Source: Paraburkholderia piptadeniae
GTDB lineage: Bacteria > Pseudomonadota > Gammaproteobacteria > Burkholderiales > Burkholderiaceae
Reading direction: 5' to 3'
Assembly (NCBI RefSeq): GCF_900007165.1
Contig: NZ_CYGY02000021.1
Span: forward strand, 64,877-128,876
Length of the DNA stretch: 64,000 bases
Part shown: in pieces, positions 28,481-37,507 of the stretch
Layout of the letters: the number at the start of each line of letters is the position of its first letter
How positions within the stretch are numbered: the first letter of the stretch is position 1
The notes under the pieces: model-generated
Told to the model about the DNA's origin: nothing
The model's input: the letters and a program-made list of their open reading frames with translations, nothing else
Databases searched by the model: none
Position numbers and translations under genes: made by a program

Positions 28481-28551
28481 GTGCTTTCCTTGAGCTGGTT
28501 TCACGAGAACGCTTCAGGTTTGGACTGGCGAGCCGCTGAAGTCGTCACGAA

Positions 28552-28580
28552 TTTGAAGTCGCCACAACGGCGACTTCAAA
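28552..28580. promoter_or_regulatory. Perfect 12-bp palindrome upstream of the ABC operon
   Basis: TTTGAAGTCGCC, five bases (ACAAC), then GGCGACTTCAAA. A partial third copy (TGAAGTCGTC) lies about 20 bases away on the gene side. On the minus strand a -10-like TATACT (about 28586-28591) is just upstream, so the palindrome would cover the transcription start or early leader of the binding-protein gene. No T-run follows on either strand, which argues for an operator over a terminator. The LysR regulator next door is a candidate binder (inference). Confidence 0.55.
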
Positions 28581-28688
28581 AACCAGTATATGGATCGGGA
28601 TTTTTTTTCACTATCGCTGCCAGGAGAACCTAGGATCGGTTCTCTCGCAGGTATTTGCGGTCAGTCAGTCCGACTGGAATGACCCGCG

Positions 28689-29657
28689 TTAACCCTTGAC
28701 TGCAGCGATAGAGACGCCCGCGGGGCGGGCCTCGGAGGGGTTGCCGTACGTGTGCGCCATGACGATGCAGGAGCGTAGCAGCGCGACGAGTTTTCCATGT
28801 GGACCGGCGTCGCGACTCACGACATTGATCGGAACTGTCCGGCGCGTAATGTCAGGTCTGACGGGGCGCGCCCTGTGCATCGCGACAGACGGTGCGGCGA
28901 CGTGCTGAGGCACCCATCCCAAATCCCTGCCCGAGAGTACAAGCGCCAGCTGCGCCTGCGCGCCCAGCCCGACATCGCCCGAGCGGAAGTCGTTCCCGAT
29001 GAGCAGCGCATCCTTGCGCTCCAGGTGTCCGCGACTCGAATAGGGGTACTCGGCAAGCTGGGCTTCCGTAATCTCGTGGTCAGGCACATCGAAAAGAGGA
29101 TGTCCGCTTCCGCAGTAGATTTCTCCGACCTCATCAAAAAGATGCTGCGTGGACACGTCTCGCGTATAGACGTCCGAGAGACTGATGCCGAGGTGCACGG
29201 AGCCATCCGCGACGTGGCTGATGGCCTGATAGCCCACCATGACTTCGACCTGCACACGCGCGCGGCGCCCCGCGCGAACTCCAAACATCTGCAGTGCTTC
29301 GGGCAGCCGGCACGCAGGGTTGGTAATGATCTCGTCCTCGACCGCAACGATCACCTCGCCCGCCATCTCGTCGCCGATCTCGCCGATGTCCGCCTTGAAC
29401 GCGTCAATCGAGACGAAGAGTTGCTTGGCTGACTTGTAGACCCGCTCGCCTTCCGGCAATAGCTTGAAACCGCCAGGTCCGCGCTTGCACAGCACAAACC
29501 CGAGTCGGACCTCGAGCGTCTTCAGGTGCTCGCTCATCACGGACTGCGATATGTTCAGCGCAGCCTGCGCGGCGGCAAAGCCTCCCCGGTCAACAATCTC
29601 GGTGAAGCTGCGCAGCAGCCGTAACTCGAGATCCGTGACTTGCTTCAGTTTCAACAT
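28689..29657 (-). CDS. LysR-family transcriptional regulator
   Basis: 322 residues. An N-terminal winged helix-turn-helix (LRLLRSFTEIVDRGGFAAAQAALNISQSVMSEHLKTLE, about residues 12-47) is followed by a periplasmic-binding-like effector domain. It probably regulates the polyamine-type ABC operon just downstream on the same strand; the gap of about 208 bases to the binding-protein start holds a 12-bp palindrome. The effector domain is of the type that begins VIVAVEDEIITNPACRLPEAL and does not identify the ligand. Confidence 0.92.
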   Translation of the reverse strand: MLKLKQVTDLELRLLRSFTEIVDRGGFAAAQAALNISQSVMSEHLKTLEVRLGFVLCKRGPGGFKLLPEGERVYKSAKQLFVSIDAFKADIGEIGDEMAGEVIVAVEDEIITNPACRLPEALQMFGVRAGRRARVQVEVMVGYQAISHVADGSVHLGISLSDVYTRDVSTQHLFDEVGEIYCGSGHPLFDVPDHEITEAQLAEYPYSSRGHLERKDALLIGNDFRSGDVGLGAQAQLALVLSGRDLGWVPQHVAAPSVAMHRARPVRPDITRRTVPINVVSRDAGPHGKLVALLRSCIVMAHTYGNPSEARPAGVSIAAVKG

Positions 29658-30431
29658 CGACGCAGATTCCTTCTCATGATGGATGGGACACTTCGAGTGT
29701 AGATCGCCAAAAAATCGCGCAGCGCAGATCGGCGTCAGTTACACCCTGCCCTGGCGTCATGCGATCGCTGTCGACTACGCGGGCGATTCCATGTGCGGGT
29801 TCCTTTCGATATGAGGAAACCGCGGACGTGGACGTCGTGTCCCATTGCGGGGCGATACGCGCTCGTTATCTGATTCGCCCTTTCCCAGGCGCTGCGATCG
29901 TATCCAGCGATTGTCGTTCACCCATCGACAGGATCAATCAGGGAAAAGCCCATGCTGACAGCATGAGAAAGACGGCAGGTATGGCGACGCGCGTCGAAGC
30001 CGGGCCACCAGAAGCTTCCGCGCGCCTGCTTCGGTGGACTGATGAAAGGGACCGAATAAGCGCAGGCCCACTGCTGAAAACTGTACGCCGCCCGCAGGAA
30101 GAGACGTCTGCAGCCTGGCGTGTTTCTGGCCGGGACACGGCGGGCGCCACGCGGTCAATGTAGTTGTAGTTCGCTGGCGACACACGGGCCACGGCCCGGT
30201 TATGCGAATGAAACCGGTGGCCGACAGACCACCATCCGTCTGATGTCCAGACTATCCTCGTGACTAGTAAGCACGGGAACTGATTTCAGGCAATAAGAAA
30301 AAGCAGATCCTTGTTTCGGCAATTCCGGATGCTTTTCGGGGCGGTCATGCGACGGAGCGTCCCATCAGGAATGCGCCGCCGCCCAGGGCGAATGCAAATC
30401 GCATTCGGATCACCCTCGGATCGCAATCGCT
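29658..30431. other. Non-coding stretch, nothing recognised
   Basis: 774 bases between the LysR start and the 3' end of the crotonase gene. Short frames exist on both strands near 29934-30190, but none shows a family signature or ribosome-binding site. It must contain the LysR promoter next to 29657. Confidence 0.45.
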
Positions 30432-31196
30432 TCAGCATCCTTTCCAGACAGGTCGGCGTTTTTCAGCGAAGGCCCGGGCCCCTTCCTTCGCGTCTTCAGA
30501 TTCAAAGACGCGCTGCGTACAGACTGCCTGCCGTTCGAACATCTCGCCCTGGGACCAGTCACCCGATTCAGTCACCACCCGCTTTGCCGCCATCACGGCG
30601 AGAGGGCCATTCGCCTGGATCTTTCCGGCAAGCGCGAACGCAGCGGCGAGGGTCTCGCCAGGTTCGGTCAGCACGTTCACCAGACCGTATTGCGCGGCCG
30701 GCGCTGCGGGCAGCATGTCGCCCGTGAGGATGTATTGCATGGCGACATGATAGGGAATGCGTTGCGGCAGGCGGATCAGACCACCCGCGGTAGCCGCCAG
30801 GCCCCGCTTCGCTTCAGGCAGGCCGAAGTTTGCGGTGCGCGACGCCACGATCAGATCGCAGGCCAGCGCCATCTCGAATCCACCCGCTAGCGCGTAGCCT
30901 TCCACCGCGGCAATAAGCGGTTTCAGGGGGGGCTTTTGCGTCAGCCCACCGAATCCACGTCCTTCGATGCGAGGAAGCTCGCCACGCAGGAACCCCTTGA
31001 GATCCATGCCCGAGCAGAAATTCCCGCCGACGCCCGTGAGCACGCCAACGCGCAGCGTTGCGTCGTCGTCCAGTTCGTCAAGCGCGTTAGCCATTTCACG
31101 GGCCAGCGCCTGCGTCATCGCATTGCGTGCGTCGGGCCGGTTCATCGTCATGACGAGCACGCCATCGCGGCGTTCAACCAGAAGTTCGGAATTCAT
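30432..31196 (-). CDS. Enoyl-CoA hydratase/isomerase family protein
   Basis: 254 residues from MNSELLVERRDGVLV, the start typical of homologues; the frame extends 12 codons upstream into the preceding SDR gene. Crotonase landmarks are MTMNRPDARNAM, GVGGNFCSGMDLKGF and EGYALAGGFEMALACDLIVAS. The active-site Glu is in FGLPEAKRGLAA. It is the last gene of operon C, 7 bases after the SDR stop. Confidence 0.92.
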   Translation of the reverse strand: MNSELLVERRDGVLVMTMNRPDARNAMTQALAREMANALDELDDDATLRVGVLTGVGGNFCSGMDLKGFLRGELPRIEGRGFGGLTQKPPLKPLIAAVEGYALAGGFEMALACDLIVASRTANFGLPEAKRGLAATAGGLIRLPQRIPYHVAMQYILTGDMLPAAPAAQYGLVNVLTEPGETLAAAFALAGKIQANGPLAVMAAKRVVTESGDWSQGEMFERQAVCTQRVFESEDAKEGARAFAEKRRPVWKGC

Positions 31197-31203
31197 GAGC
31201 GCC

Positions 31204-31968
31204 TCAGCGTGGCTGCATGCGAATGGCGCCATCCAGACGGATGGTCTCGCCGTTCAGCATGGGGTTGTCGAGAATCTGCAACACAAGCCGGGCGAATTCG
31301 TCCGGCTGTCCAAGTCTTGGTGGATGCGGGACGGCGGCGCCCAGCGACGCCCGTACGTTCTCGGGCAGACGCGCGAGCAGCGGCGTATCGAAAATCCCCG
31401 GCGCAATCGTCATCACCCGGATCGCGTGCTGGGCGAGGTCGCGCGCGGCGACCAGCGTCATGCCGACGATGCCCGCTTTCGCGGAGGCGTACGGTATCTG
31501 GCCGATCTGGCCTTCCCACGCGGCGACCGATGACGTCAGCACGCATACGCCCCGGTCGCCATCCCGGGGCTCGTTTTTCGCCATGGCGGCCGCGGCAAGC
31601 CGCAAGGTATTGAAGGTGCCGAAGAGATTCACGCGTACGACCTCTTCATAGAGCGCCTGCGAGGCGGGATTGCCCTCCCTGTCGATGACGCGCAGCGCGC
31701 CGCCCCGACCGGCGCAGTGCACGAGCGCGCGCAGCGGTGCGCGGGCTGTCGCGGTGGCGACGGCCTCCTGAATCTGCGCCTCGTTCGTGACGTCCGCGGG
31801 GACGAACCGGACCTGGCCGCCGAGTTCATCCGCGACGCGCGCGCCGCCCGAGCCCGGCAGATCCGCAATGACGACATACCTGCTCTGCTCCACAAGCCGC
31901 CGCACCGTCGCGAGCCCGAGCCCGGACGCGCCGCCTGTCACGATAGCGCTGCTCTTTTCCTGCTCCAT
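31204..31968 (-). CDS. SDR-family dehydrogenase, 3-hydroxyacyl-CoA dehydrogenase type II-like
   Basis: 254 residues. The NAD-binding TGGASGLG is at residues 11-18; the catalytic Ser146/147, Tyr160 and Lys164 lie in [21 protein letters not shown]. The acidic Asp after beta-strand 2 ([10 protein letters not shown]) indicates NAD preference. The QIGQ.PYSASK-type active site and C-terminal [11 protein letters not shown] are features of HSD10-like short-chain 3-hydroxyacyl-CoA dehydrogenases, which oxidise branched 3-hydroxyacyl-CoA esters. Placement between thiolase and crotonase in operon C supports that role. Confidence 0.9.
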   Translation of the reverse strand: MEQEKSSAIVTGGASGLGLATVRRLVEQSRYVVIADLPGSGGARVADELGGQVRFVPADVTNEAQIQEAVATATARAPLRALVHCAGRGGALRVIDREGNPASQALYEEVVRVNLFGTFNTLRLAAAAMAKNEPRDGDRGVCVLTSSVAAWEGQIGQIPYASAKAGIVGMTLVAARDLAQHAIRVMTIAPGIFDTPLLARLPENVRASLGAAVPHPPRLGQPDEFARLVLQILDNPMLNGETIRLDGAIRMQPR

Positions 31969-31995
31969 TTCGTTGCTCCTCCTATCCCCTTTTCG

Positions 31996-33180
31996 TTAGA
32001 TTCGTTCCAGCACCATGGTGTTCGCCATGCCGCCGGCTTCACACATGGTTTGCAGTCCATAGCGACCGTTGTGCATTTCGAGCCAGTTCACGAGCGTCGT
32101 CGCGATACGCGCGCCCGAAGCGCCAAGGGGATGGCCCAGGGCGATCGCGCCGCCGCTCGGATTAAGGCGCGCGGGATCCGCATCGAGCTCCCTTAGCCAC
32201 GCAAGCGGTACCGGTGCGAAGGCTTCATTGACCTCGAAGGCGTCGATGTCCTGCACCTTCAGTCCCGCCTTCCGCAGCACTGCGCGGCTCGACGCGATCG
32301 GTGTCGTCAACATCATCATCGGGTCGTCGCCGCGCACGTCAAACGCGACGAACCGTGCGCGCGCCCGCAGATTCAGACGCGTCGCCAGCCGTTCGCTCAC
32401 AATCAGCACGGCAGCCGCCCCATCCGTCATCTGTGATGAATTGCCCGCGGTGATACGCCAGTCCGTGATCTCCGGGAAGCGCTCGCGCAGGCGCTCATCG
32501 GCAAACGACGGCTTCAGTCCGCGCAGCCTGTCAGCCGTGGTGGACGGTCGCACGGATTCGTCCTGATCGACCAGCCCGGCAGCCGTGCGAATGCCGACGA
32601 TCTCCTGTGCGAACTGCCCCGACCCGGCCGCGGCCGCAGCGCGCTGATGCGACTGCGCCGAATAGCGATCCAGTTCGTCGCGGGAGAGGTTCCATCGTGC
32701 GGCGACGAGCTCTGCGGCCACCCCCTGCGAAATCTGCTGACCATAACGCGCCATGTACGAAGGACCGAAAGGATTCCTGCCCATCCGCGCGCTGCCCATC
32801 GGTACCTGGCTCATCGACTCGACGCCGCAGGCGATCACCATGTCGTGCGCGCCCGCCATGACGGCCTGCGCGGCGAACGCGATCGCCTGCTGAGAGGAGC
32901 CGCACCGGCGATCGATTGTCGTCGCCGGCACATGCTCGGGAAAGCCCGCGCCCAGCCACGCGACGCGCCCCGGAGTGACCGACTGCTCGCCTGCCTGGCT
33001 CACGCATCCCGTCACGACGTCGCCTACTTCGGCGGGATCAATCCCGGTACGTTGCACCAGGTGCTGGAGGACCTGGCCAAGCAGTTCGGCCGGATGCAGT
33101 TCTGTAAATGCGCCGCCCGCCTTGATGCGTCCGGCGGGGCTGCGCACAAGGTCGACGACAAGAGGTGTCTGAAGGGTCAT
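31996..33180 (-). CDS. Thiolase (acetyl-CoA C-acyltransferase)
   Basis: 394 residues. The nucleophilic Cys93 is in IDRRCGSSQQA, the His in GHPLGASGAR, and the C-terminal Cys in MCEAGGMANTMVLE. The third motif has EAGG where the operon B thiolase has IGGG, and overall the two are different subfamilies, not recent duplicates. It performs the last step of beta-oxidation in operon C, 27 bases upstream of the SDR gene. Confidence 0.93.
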   Translation of the reverse strand: MTLQTPLVVDLVRSPAGRIKAGGAFTELHPAELLGQVLQHLVQRTGIDPAEVGDVVTGCVSQAGEQSVTPGRVAWLGAGFPEHVPATTIDRRCGSSQQAIAFAAQAVMAGAHDMVIACGVESMSQVPMGSARMGRNPFGPSYMARYGQQISQGVAAELVAARWNLSRDELDRYSAQSHQRAAAAAGSGQFAQEIVGIRTAAGLVDQDESVRPSTTADRLRGLKPSFADERLRERFPEITDWRITAGNSSQMTDGAAAVLIVSERLATRLNLRARARFVAFDVRGDDPMMMLTTPIASSRAVLRKAGLKVQDIDAFEVNEAFAPVPLAWLRELDADPARLNPSGGAIALGHPLGASGARIATTLVNWLEMHNGRYGLQTMCEAGGMANTMVLERI

Positions 33181-33240
33181 GTTGTCCGGAGTGAAGTGGG
33201 AAGATCGTCCTGCCTCAGTTGGAAAAATCGGCGCGGGGAT

Positions 33241-34035
33241 TCAGTGCGAAAATTTGGGCGGTCGCTTTTCGGCAAACGCGCGCACCGCCTCGTGGTGATC
33301 GGGATTCATGTGGGCGATCGCCTGAAAGGCGGCCGCGAGTTCGAGCGAGGACTCCAGCGAGCCGTGCTCGGCCGCCCGCAGCAGGCGTTTCGTCATCCGC
33401 AGCACCGCGCCAGGATGGGCGGCGATCCGGGAGGCGACGTTCATTGCCGTATCCATCAGCGCATCGGGCTCGACCACGCGCGAGACGAGTCCGCATTCGA
33501 GCGCTTCCGCACTCGAGACGGGCTCGCCGAAAAACGCCATCTCGGCCGCCTTCGCCCGGCCCACGACCCGGGGCAAGAGCCACGCTCCACCGTCGCCCGG
33601 GACGATACCGACCTTGAGGAAGCTTTCTGCAAACGTCGCCGCGGCAGAGGCGATGCGGATATCGCACATGCAGGCAAGGTCGAGACCGGCACCGATCGCG
33701 GGGCCATTGATGGCCGCGATCACGGGCACCTCCAGGTGGTAAAGCGCCTTGGGCACACGCTGGATGCCGCTGCGGTACTCCTCGCGCACCACCTCCGGCG
33801 GCGGCCTGTCACGCTCGTACTTCTGCATGTCCTTCACGTTTCCGCCGGCGCTGAAAACGGAGCCGGCGCCCGTGATGATGACCGCCCGCACGCAGGCGTC
33901 GGCGGTGACCATTGCGCAGGCGTCGACGATTTCCTGCACCGCGGTGTTGCCCGTCAGCGCATTGCGCGTTTCCTGCTGGTCCATGGTCAGGACAAGGATC
34001 GCGCCCTCGCGACGGATATTCAGAAAATTTGCCAT
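33241..34035 (-). CDS. Enoyl-CoA hydratase/isomerase family protein
   Basis: 264 residues. Landmarks are TMDQQETRNALTG, GAGSVFSAGGNVKDMQ and the oxyanion segment NGPAIGAGLDLACMCDIRIAS. The active-site stretch ESFLKVGIVPGDGGAWLLPR contains GDGG, the pattern of crotonases that hydrate enoyl-CoA. It lies between the second acyl-CoA dehydrogenase (10-base gap) and the thiolase in operon C. Confidence 0.92.
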   Translation of the reverse strand: MANFLNIRREGAILVLTMDQQETRNALTGNTAVQEIVDACAMVTADACVRAVIITGAGSVFSAGGNVKDMQKYERDRPPPEVVREEYRSGIQRVPKALYHLEVPVIAAINGPAIGAGLDLACMCDIRIASAAATFAESFLKVGIVPGDGGAWLLPRVVGRAKAAEMAFFGEPVSSAEALECGLVSRVVEPDALMDTAMNVASRIAAHPGAVLRMTKRLLRAAEHGSLESSLELAAAFQAIAHMNPDHHEAVRAFAEKRPPKFSH

Positions 34036-34045
34036 GAGAACCTCG

Positions 34046-35062
34046 TCAGTGGATGTCGCCGATTTCGCGGATCATGTCGATCGCGCGGCACTCGCTCGCC
34101 AGCAGGGCATCGCCCAGCACGTCGTGCCAGTAACCTTCCGAACCGGCCGTCCTTCGTCCCCAGTACAGCCGTCTGGTGAACAGTTGCAGGTCATGCTCGG
34201 CGCTCAATCCGACCGCGCCATGAATCGCGTGCGCTATCGAAGTCGCCTCCTGGGCGGCCTCACTGGTGAGGATCTTCGCGACGGCGATGGCCAAACGGGA
34301 AAGATCCTTCAGTGGTCCGCGGCAACCCAGCTGCGCGGCGATCCGGGACGCAAACACGTGTTCGGCCATCACGCTCAACTGATGCTGGATGGCCTGGAAG
34401 GCGCCGATCGCACGGCCGAACTGCAGACGCTCATTCGCGTAACTCAACGTGCGGCTGAGCGTGGCCTGCAGTGCGCCGCACAGGTGGGCCGTGCACAGGC
34501 AGGCGTGCAGCGTGCGCAGCTCGCCGAACGCGATGCGTGGCATCGACCCGAGCAGCCCGATGTCCCAGTCGAGACCCGCGTCAAGGGGGAAGACGTCCGG
34601 GTTTTTGCGGGCGATGGCGGCAGGCAGCAGATACGCGTTGCCCGACGCGTCCGCCGCCAGCACATGATCGGACACCGCGCCAAAGGCGACCGCGCCACAC
34701 CGGATGCGATCCCCGTACCGCGTCGCCACCGACAGCGTGATGCTGCCCGCGGGAATGTCATAGTTCGCCGAGGCGAGCAGCATCCGGGCGACCATGGTTT
34801 CGGCCAGCGGCAATGGCAACACGTGCGTTCCGCACAACTCGAAAAGCGCAAACGCTTCTGTCATTGACAGTTCAGCGCCGCCCTTCGCCGCGGGCAGCAG
34901 CGCATTCGCGAAGCCGGACGCCTCGAGAACGTTCCAGAGCGTATCGGCAGATCCGCCCGCTTCGATGCGACGGACCATGTCGGGCGTGCACTCCTGCGAC
35001 AGCAGTCGTGCGAGCGCGTCGGAAAATGGGTCGTTGATGGGTTGTTCCATCAAATATTCCAT
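34046..35062 (-). CDS. Acyl-CoA dehydrogenase-like protein, short partner subunit
   Basis: 338 residues, about 40 shorter than a typical acyl-CoA dehydrogenase. The N-terminal helical and middle beta domains are abbreviated and poorly conserved, and there is no clear SEPGSGSD-type flavin motif. The C-terminal helical domain is recognisable (HLCGALQATLSRTLSYANERLQFGRAIGAFQAIQH, the FGRAIG..Q..QH motif). The start ATG overlaps the stop of the full-length dehydrogenase upstream (TGATG), so the two are coupled. In actinobacterial steroid catabolism, such coupled pairs form alpha2beta2 heterotetramers with split active sites; the same is inferred here. Confidence 0.88.
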   Translation of the reverse strand: MEYLMEQPINDPFSDALARLLSQECTPDMVRRIEAGGSADTLWNVLEASGFANALLPAAKGGAELSMTEAFALFELCGTHVLPLPLAETMVARMLLASANYDIPAGSITLSVATRYGDRIRCGAVAFGAVSDHVLAADASGNAYLLPAAIARKNPDVFPLDAGLDWDIGLLGSMPRIAFGELRTLHACLCTAHLCGALQATLSRTLSYANERLQFGRAIGAFQAIQHQLSVMAEHVFASRIAAQLGCRGPLKDLSRLAIAVAKILTSEAAQEATSIAHAIHGAVGLSAEHDLQLFTRRLYWGRRTAGSEGYWHDVLGDALLASECRAIDMIREIGDIH

Positions 35063-36219
35063 CACCGCAGCCCCAGTCCGCGTGCGATCATGCCGCGCAG
35101 GATTTCGCGGGTGCCGCCACGCAGAGAGAACGACGGCGCAACCTGCACGAGATAGGTGAGCGTCGCCAGAAGTTCCATGGGGACATGCTGGCCGTCCCGC
35201 GAATAGAGGTCATCGGCGATGGCGGCCGGAATCAGCTGCTCGAGCGCGGTGCCGAGATCCTTGACGAGCGCAGCCTCGACCGCCGGGCTCTCGCCCTTCG
35301 CGAGGCTCGCCGTCAGCGCCACCGACATCGCGCGCAGTGAGGCGAGGTGCGCGAGCAGCCTGCCCGCGAGCCGGACCGCATGCGGCGTCCGGCCGTCGGA
35401 GGTCCGGACGAATGCCAGCCACTCGTCGAAGAGCACGATGCTGGAGAAAATCCGTTCGGGACCGCTTCTCTCAAACGCAAGTTCTGATGTCACCTGCTGC
35501 CAGCCATGTCCTTCCTCGCCGATCAGCGCGTCGGCGTCCAGCTGGACGTCGTCGAAGAAGACTTCACAGAAGTGGGCGTCGCCGCAGAGATCCGTGATCG
35601 GACGTACGACGATGCCCGGAAGGCGCATGTCGATCAGGATCTGCGACATTCCCTGACGCCGGTCCTCCGGTGCGCCCGACGTGCGCACGAGCGCGATCAT
35701 GTAGTGGCAGTGCTGTGCGTTGGTGGTCCAGATCTTCTGGCCGTTGAGCAGCCAGCCGCCGTCCTTGCGAACGGCGCGGGTGCGAACGGAAGCCAGATCG
35801 GAGCCCGAGCCGGGCTCGCTCATGCCGATGCAGAAGAACGCTTCTGCGCGACAGATCTTCGGCAGGTAAAAGCGCTTCTGTGCGTCGCTGCCATACCGGA
35901 GTATCAGGGGCGCGCTCTGGCGATCGGCAATCCAGTGTGCGCCAACGGGCGCGCCCACATTGAGTAGTTCCTCGGCGACGACATGGCGCGCGAATGCGCT
36001 GCGGCCCCCGCCGCCATACTCCTTTGGCAGGGCGAGCCCCAGCCATCCCCGGCGAGCCAGTTCACGCGAAAACCCGGGGTCAGCGCTGGTCCACGATCGG
36101 GCGCGGATATGCGGAGCAACGCCCCCGATGGATTCCCTCAGGAACGTTCTCACGCCGTCGCGCAGCGCTTCGTCTTCCGGCGGGATGGCGCACAGTTTCA
36201 GGGAAGTCAGCGCGCCCAT
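35062..36219 (-). CDS. Acyl-CoA dehydrogenase
   Basis: 385 residues from the ATG at 36219 (a GTG at 36222 is in frame). It carries FFCIGMSEPGSGSDLAS and GWLLNGQKIWTTNAQ, the flavin and substrate loops of the middle domain, plus a C-terminal GGTREILRGMIARGLGLR where the family has a GGTxEIxRxxIA motif. The usual catalytic Glu in the YEG segment is not obvious (FSLRGGT). It oxidises acyl-CoA to 2-enoyl-CoA, passing electrons to ETF. First gene of operon C; coupled to the short dehydrogenase-like gene that follows. Confidence 0.9.
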   Translation of the reverse strand: MGALTSLKLCAIPPEDEALRDGVRTFLRESIGGVAPHIRARSWTSADPGFSRELARRGWLGLALPKEYGGGGRSAFARHVVAEELLNVGAPVGAHWIADRQSAPLILRYGSDAQKRFYLPKICRAEAFFCIGMSEPGSGSDLASVRTRAVRKDGGWLLNGQKIWTTNAQHCHYMIALVRTSGAPEDRRQGMSQILIDMRLPGIVVRPITDLCGDAHFCEVFFDDVQLDADALIGEEGHGWQQVTSELAFERSGPERIFSSIVLFDEWLAFVRTSDGRTPHAVRLAGRLLAHLASLRAMSVALTASLAKGESPAVEAALVKDLGTALEQLIPAAIADDLYSRDGQHVPMELLATLTYLVQVAPSFSLRGGTREILRGMIARGLGLR

Positions 36220-36544
36220 CACGCGGTGCGGCCGGACCGGGGCGCGGCATGCGCGGTCGATACATCATGCACGTCATGCACGTCACGCGAAATGGAAGCG
36301 AAAAACAGACGGATGCTCATGATCTGTTCTCAATCGTTAACGACGACCGGTTACGACGACGGGCGACGACAGCGCACAGCATGCCTGCCGTGCAGCGCCG
36401 CGAGCGGCGCACATGGGTCGGGGGGCGCTCAGGGACCGGGTCAGGGACTGCCTCAGGGGGCGCCCCAAGGGCACGAACCAGGCGCGTCGCCTCCGCGGTG
36501 CGCGAAAACTCGACCAGAGGGATGCCTACCCGTCCCTGGCGCCG
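36220..36544. other. Non-coding stretch upstream of operon C
   Basis: 325 bases between the acyl-CoA dehydrogenase start and the stop of the arginase-family gene, both on the minus strand. It should contain the operon C promoter. No gene, clear hexamers or hairpin with a T-run were recognised. Confidence 0.4.
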
Positions 36545-37507
36545 TTAGCGGGCCGCCTGCCGTTGACGCAGGATTTCGCTGATGAAGGCGGTGGTCAGCC
36601 TGACGGCCACGTTGGCCGCCAGCCCTGCCGGATCGCGCGCCTCGACGTATTCGACCATCGCGACGCTGACGATATTGGCCTTTCGCGCGATGCCGCGGAT
36701 CAGCTTGATCGCGTGCCAGAAGCTCAGGCCGCCGGGCGACGGCACCCAGACGGCCGGCATGATGGTCGGGTCCAGCCCGTCCAGGTCGAAGTTGACGTGC
36801 ACGTTCGCGCCTTCGCGCACGGAGTCGATGATCGGCTGCACGCCACGATCGAAGAGGCCCTCGCCCGTGAAAATCTTCGCCCCCCACTTGCGCGCATCGT
36901 TGACTTCGACGTCACCCGCCGAGCTCGGGCCGCGCGTGCCGACCTGGATGATGTCCTTCACAAACGACATCTCCGATGCGCGGCGCATGCCGCTCGAGAG
37001 CCCCCATCGCTCGCCGAGGTTCTCGTCGCGCCAGTCCATGTGCGCGTCGATCTGCAGCACGGTGACGTCTTCGTAGCTGCTCAGGCCCTGCAGCATCGGC
37101 GTCGGCACCGAGTCCTCGCCGCCCAGCGCGATCACGGCCGTCTTGCGCGCGGCGAGCTGCTCGACCGTCTGCCGGATGATCTGGCGGTTCGTTTCCGCTT
37201 CGTGGAAGTTGACGGGAAGATCGCCAATGTCAACCACCCGCCCGTTCCCATCGGGCAGAAACACGCCGTCGAGATCCCAGTCGTGGCGATCACGCAGGCG
37301 CAGCAGCGGAATGGAGGCGCGGCGCAGCGCGGTCGGCCCGGACAGGTTCGCGAGGCCATAGGCCTCGGACTGCAGGTACGGCGTCGCGCACGACACGCCC
37401 ATGATCGCAACATCCGCGTCGATAGTGCCAATGTCCCCGCAGCGCGGCACGCCCATGAACGTCAGCGGCGCTACTTCCGGGGTTGCATTACTGGAGATAG
37501 TGGTCAT
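36545..37507 (-). CDS. Arginase/agmatinase-family hydrolase with altered metal motif
   Basis: 320 residues from MTTISSNATPEV. Ureohydrolase landmarks are DAHMDWRDENLGERWG (the DAHxD metal motif) and NFDLDGLDPTIMP (DxDxxDP metal motif), with a C-terminal EYVEARDPAGLAANVAVRL. The first motif, normally GGDHS, reads ALGGEDSVPTP, so the usual metal-ligand His is an Asp. The family cleaves guanidino compounds (agmatine, guanidinobutyrate, arginine) to urea and an amine, using two Mn ions. It is divergent from the Rieske/ligase/Zn-amidase operon. The altered motif may mean another substrate or one-metal chemistry; it does not look truncated. Confidence 0.88.
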   Translation of the reverse strand: MTTISSNATPEVAPLTFMGVPRCGDIGTIDADVAIMGVSCATPYLQSEAYGLANLSGPTALRRASIPLLRLRDRHDWDLDGVFLPDGNGRVVDIGDLPVNFHEAETNRQIIRQTVEQLAARKTAVIALGGEDSVPTPMLQGLSSYEDVTVLQIDAHMDWRDENLGERWGLSSGMRRASEMSFVKDIIQVGTRGPSSAGDVEVNDARKWGAKIFTGEGLFDRGVQPIIDSVREGANVHVNFDLDGLDPTIMPAVWVPSPGGLSFWHAIKLIRGIARKANIVSVAMVEYVEARDPAGLAANVAVRLTTAFISEILRQRQAAR

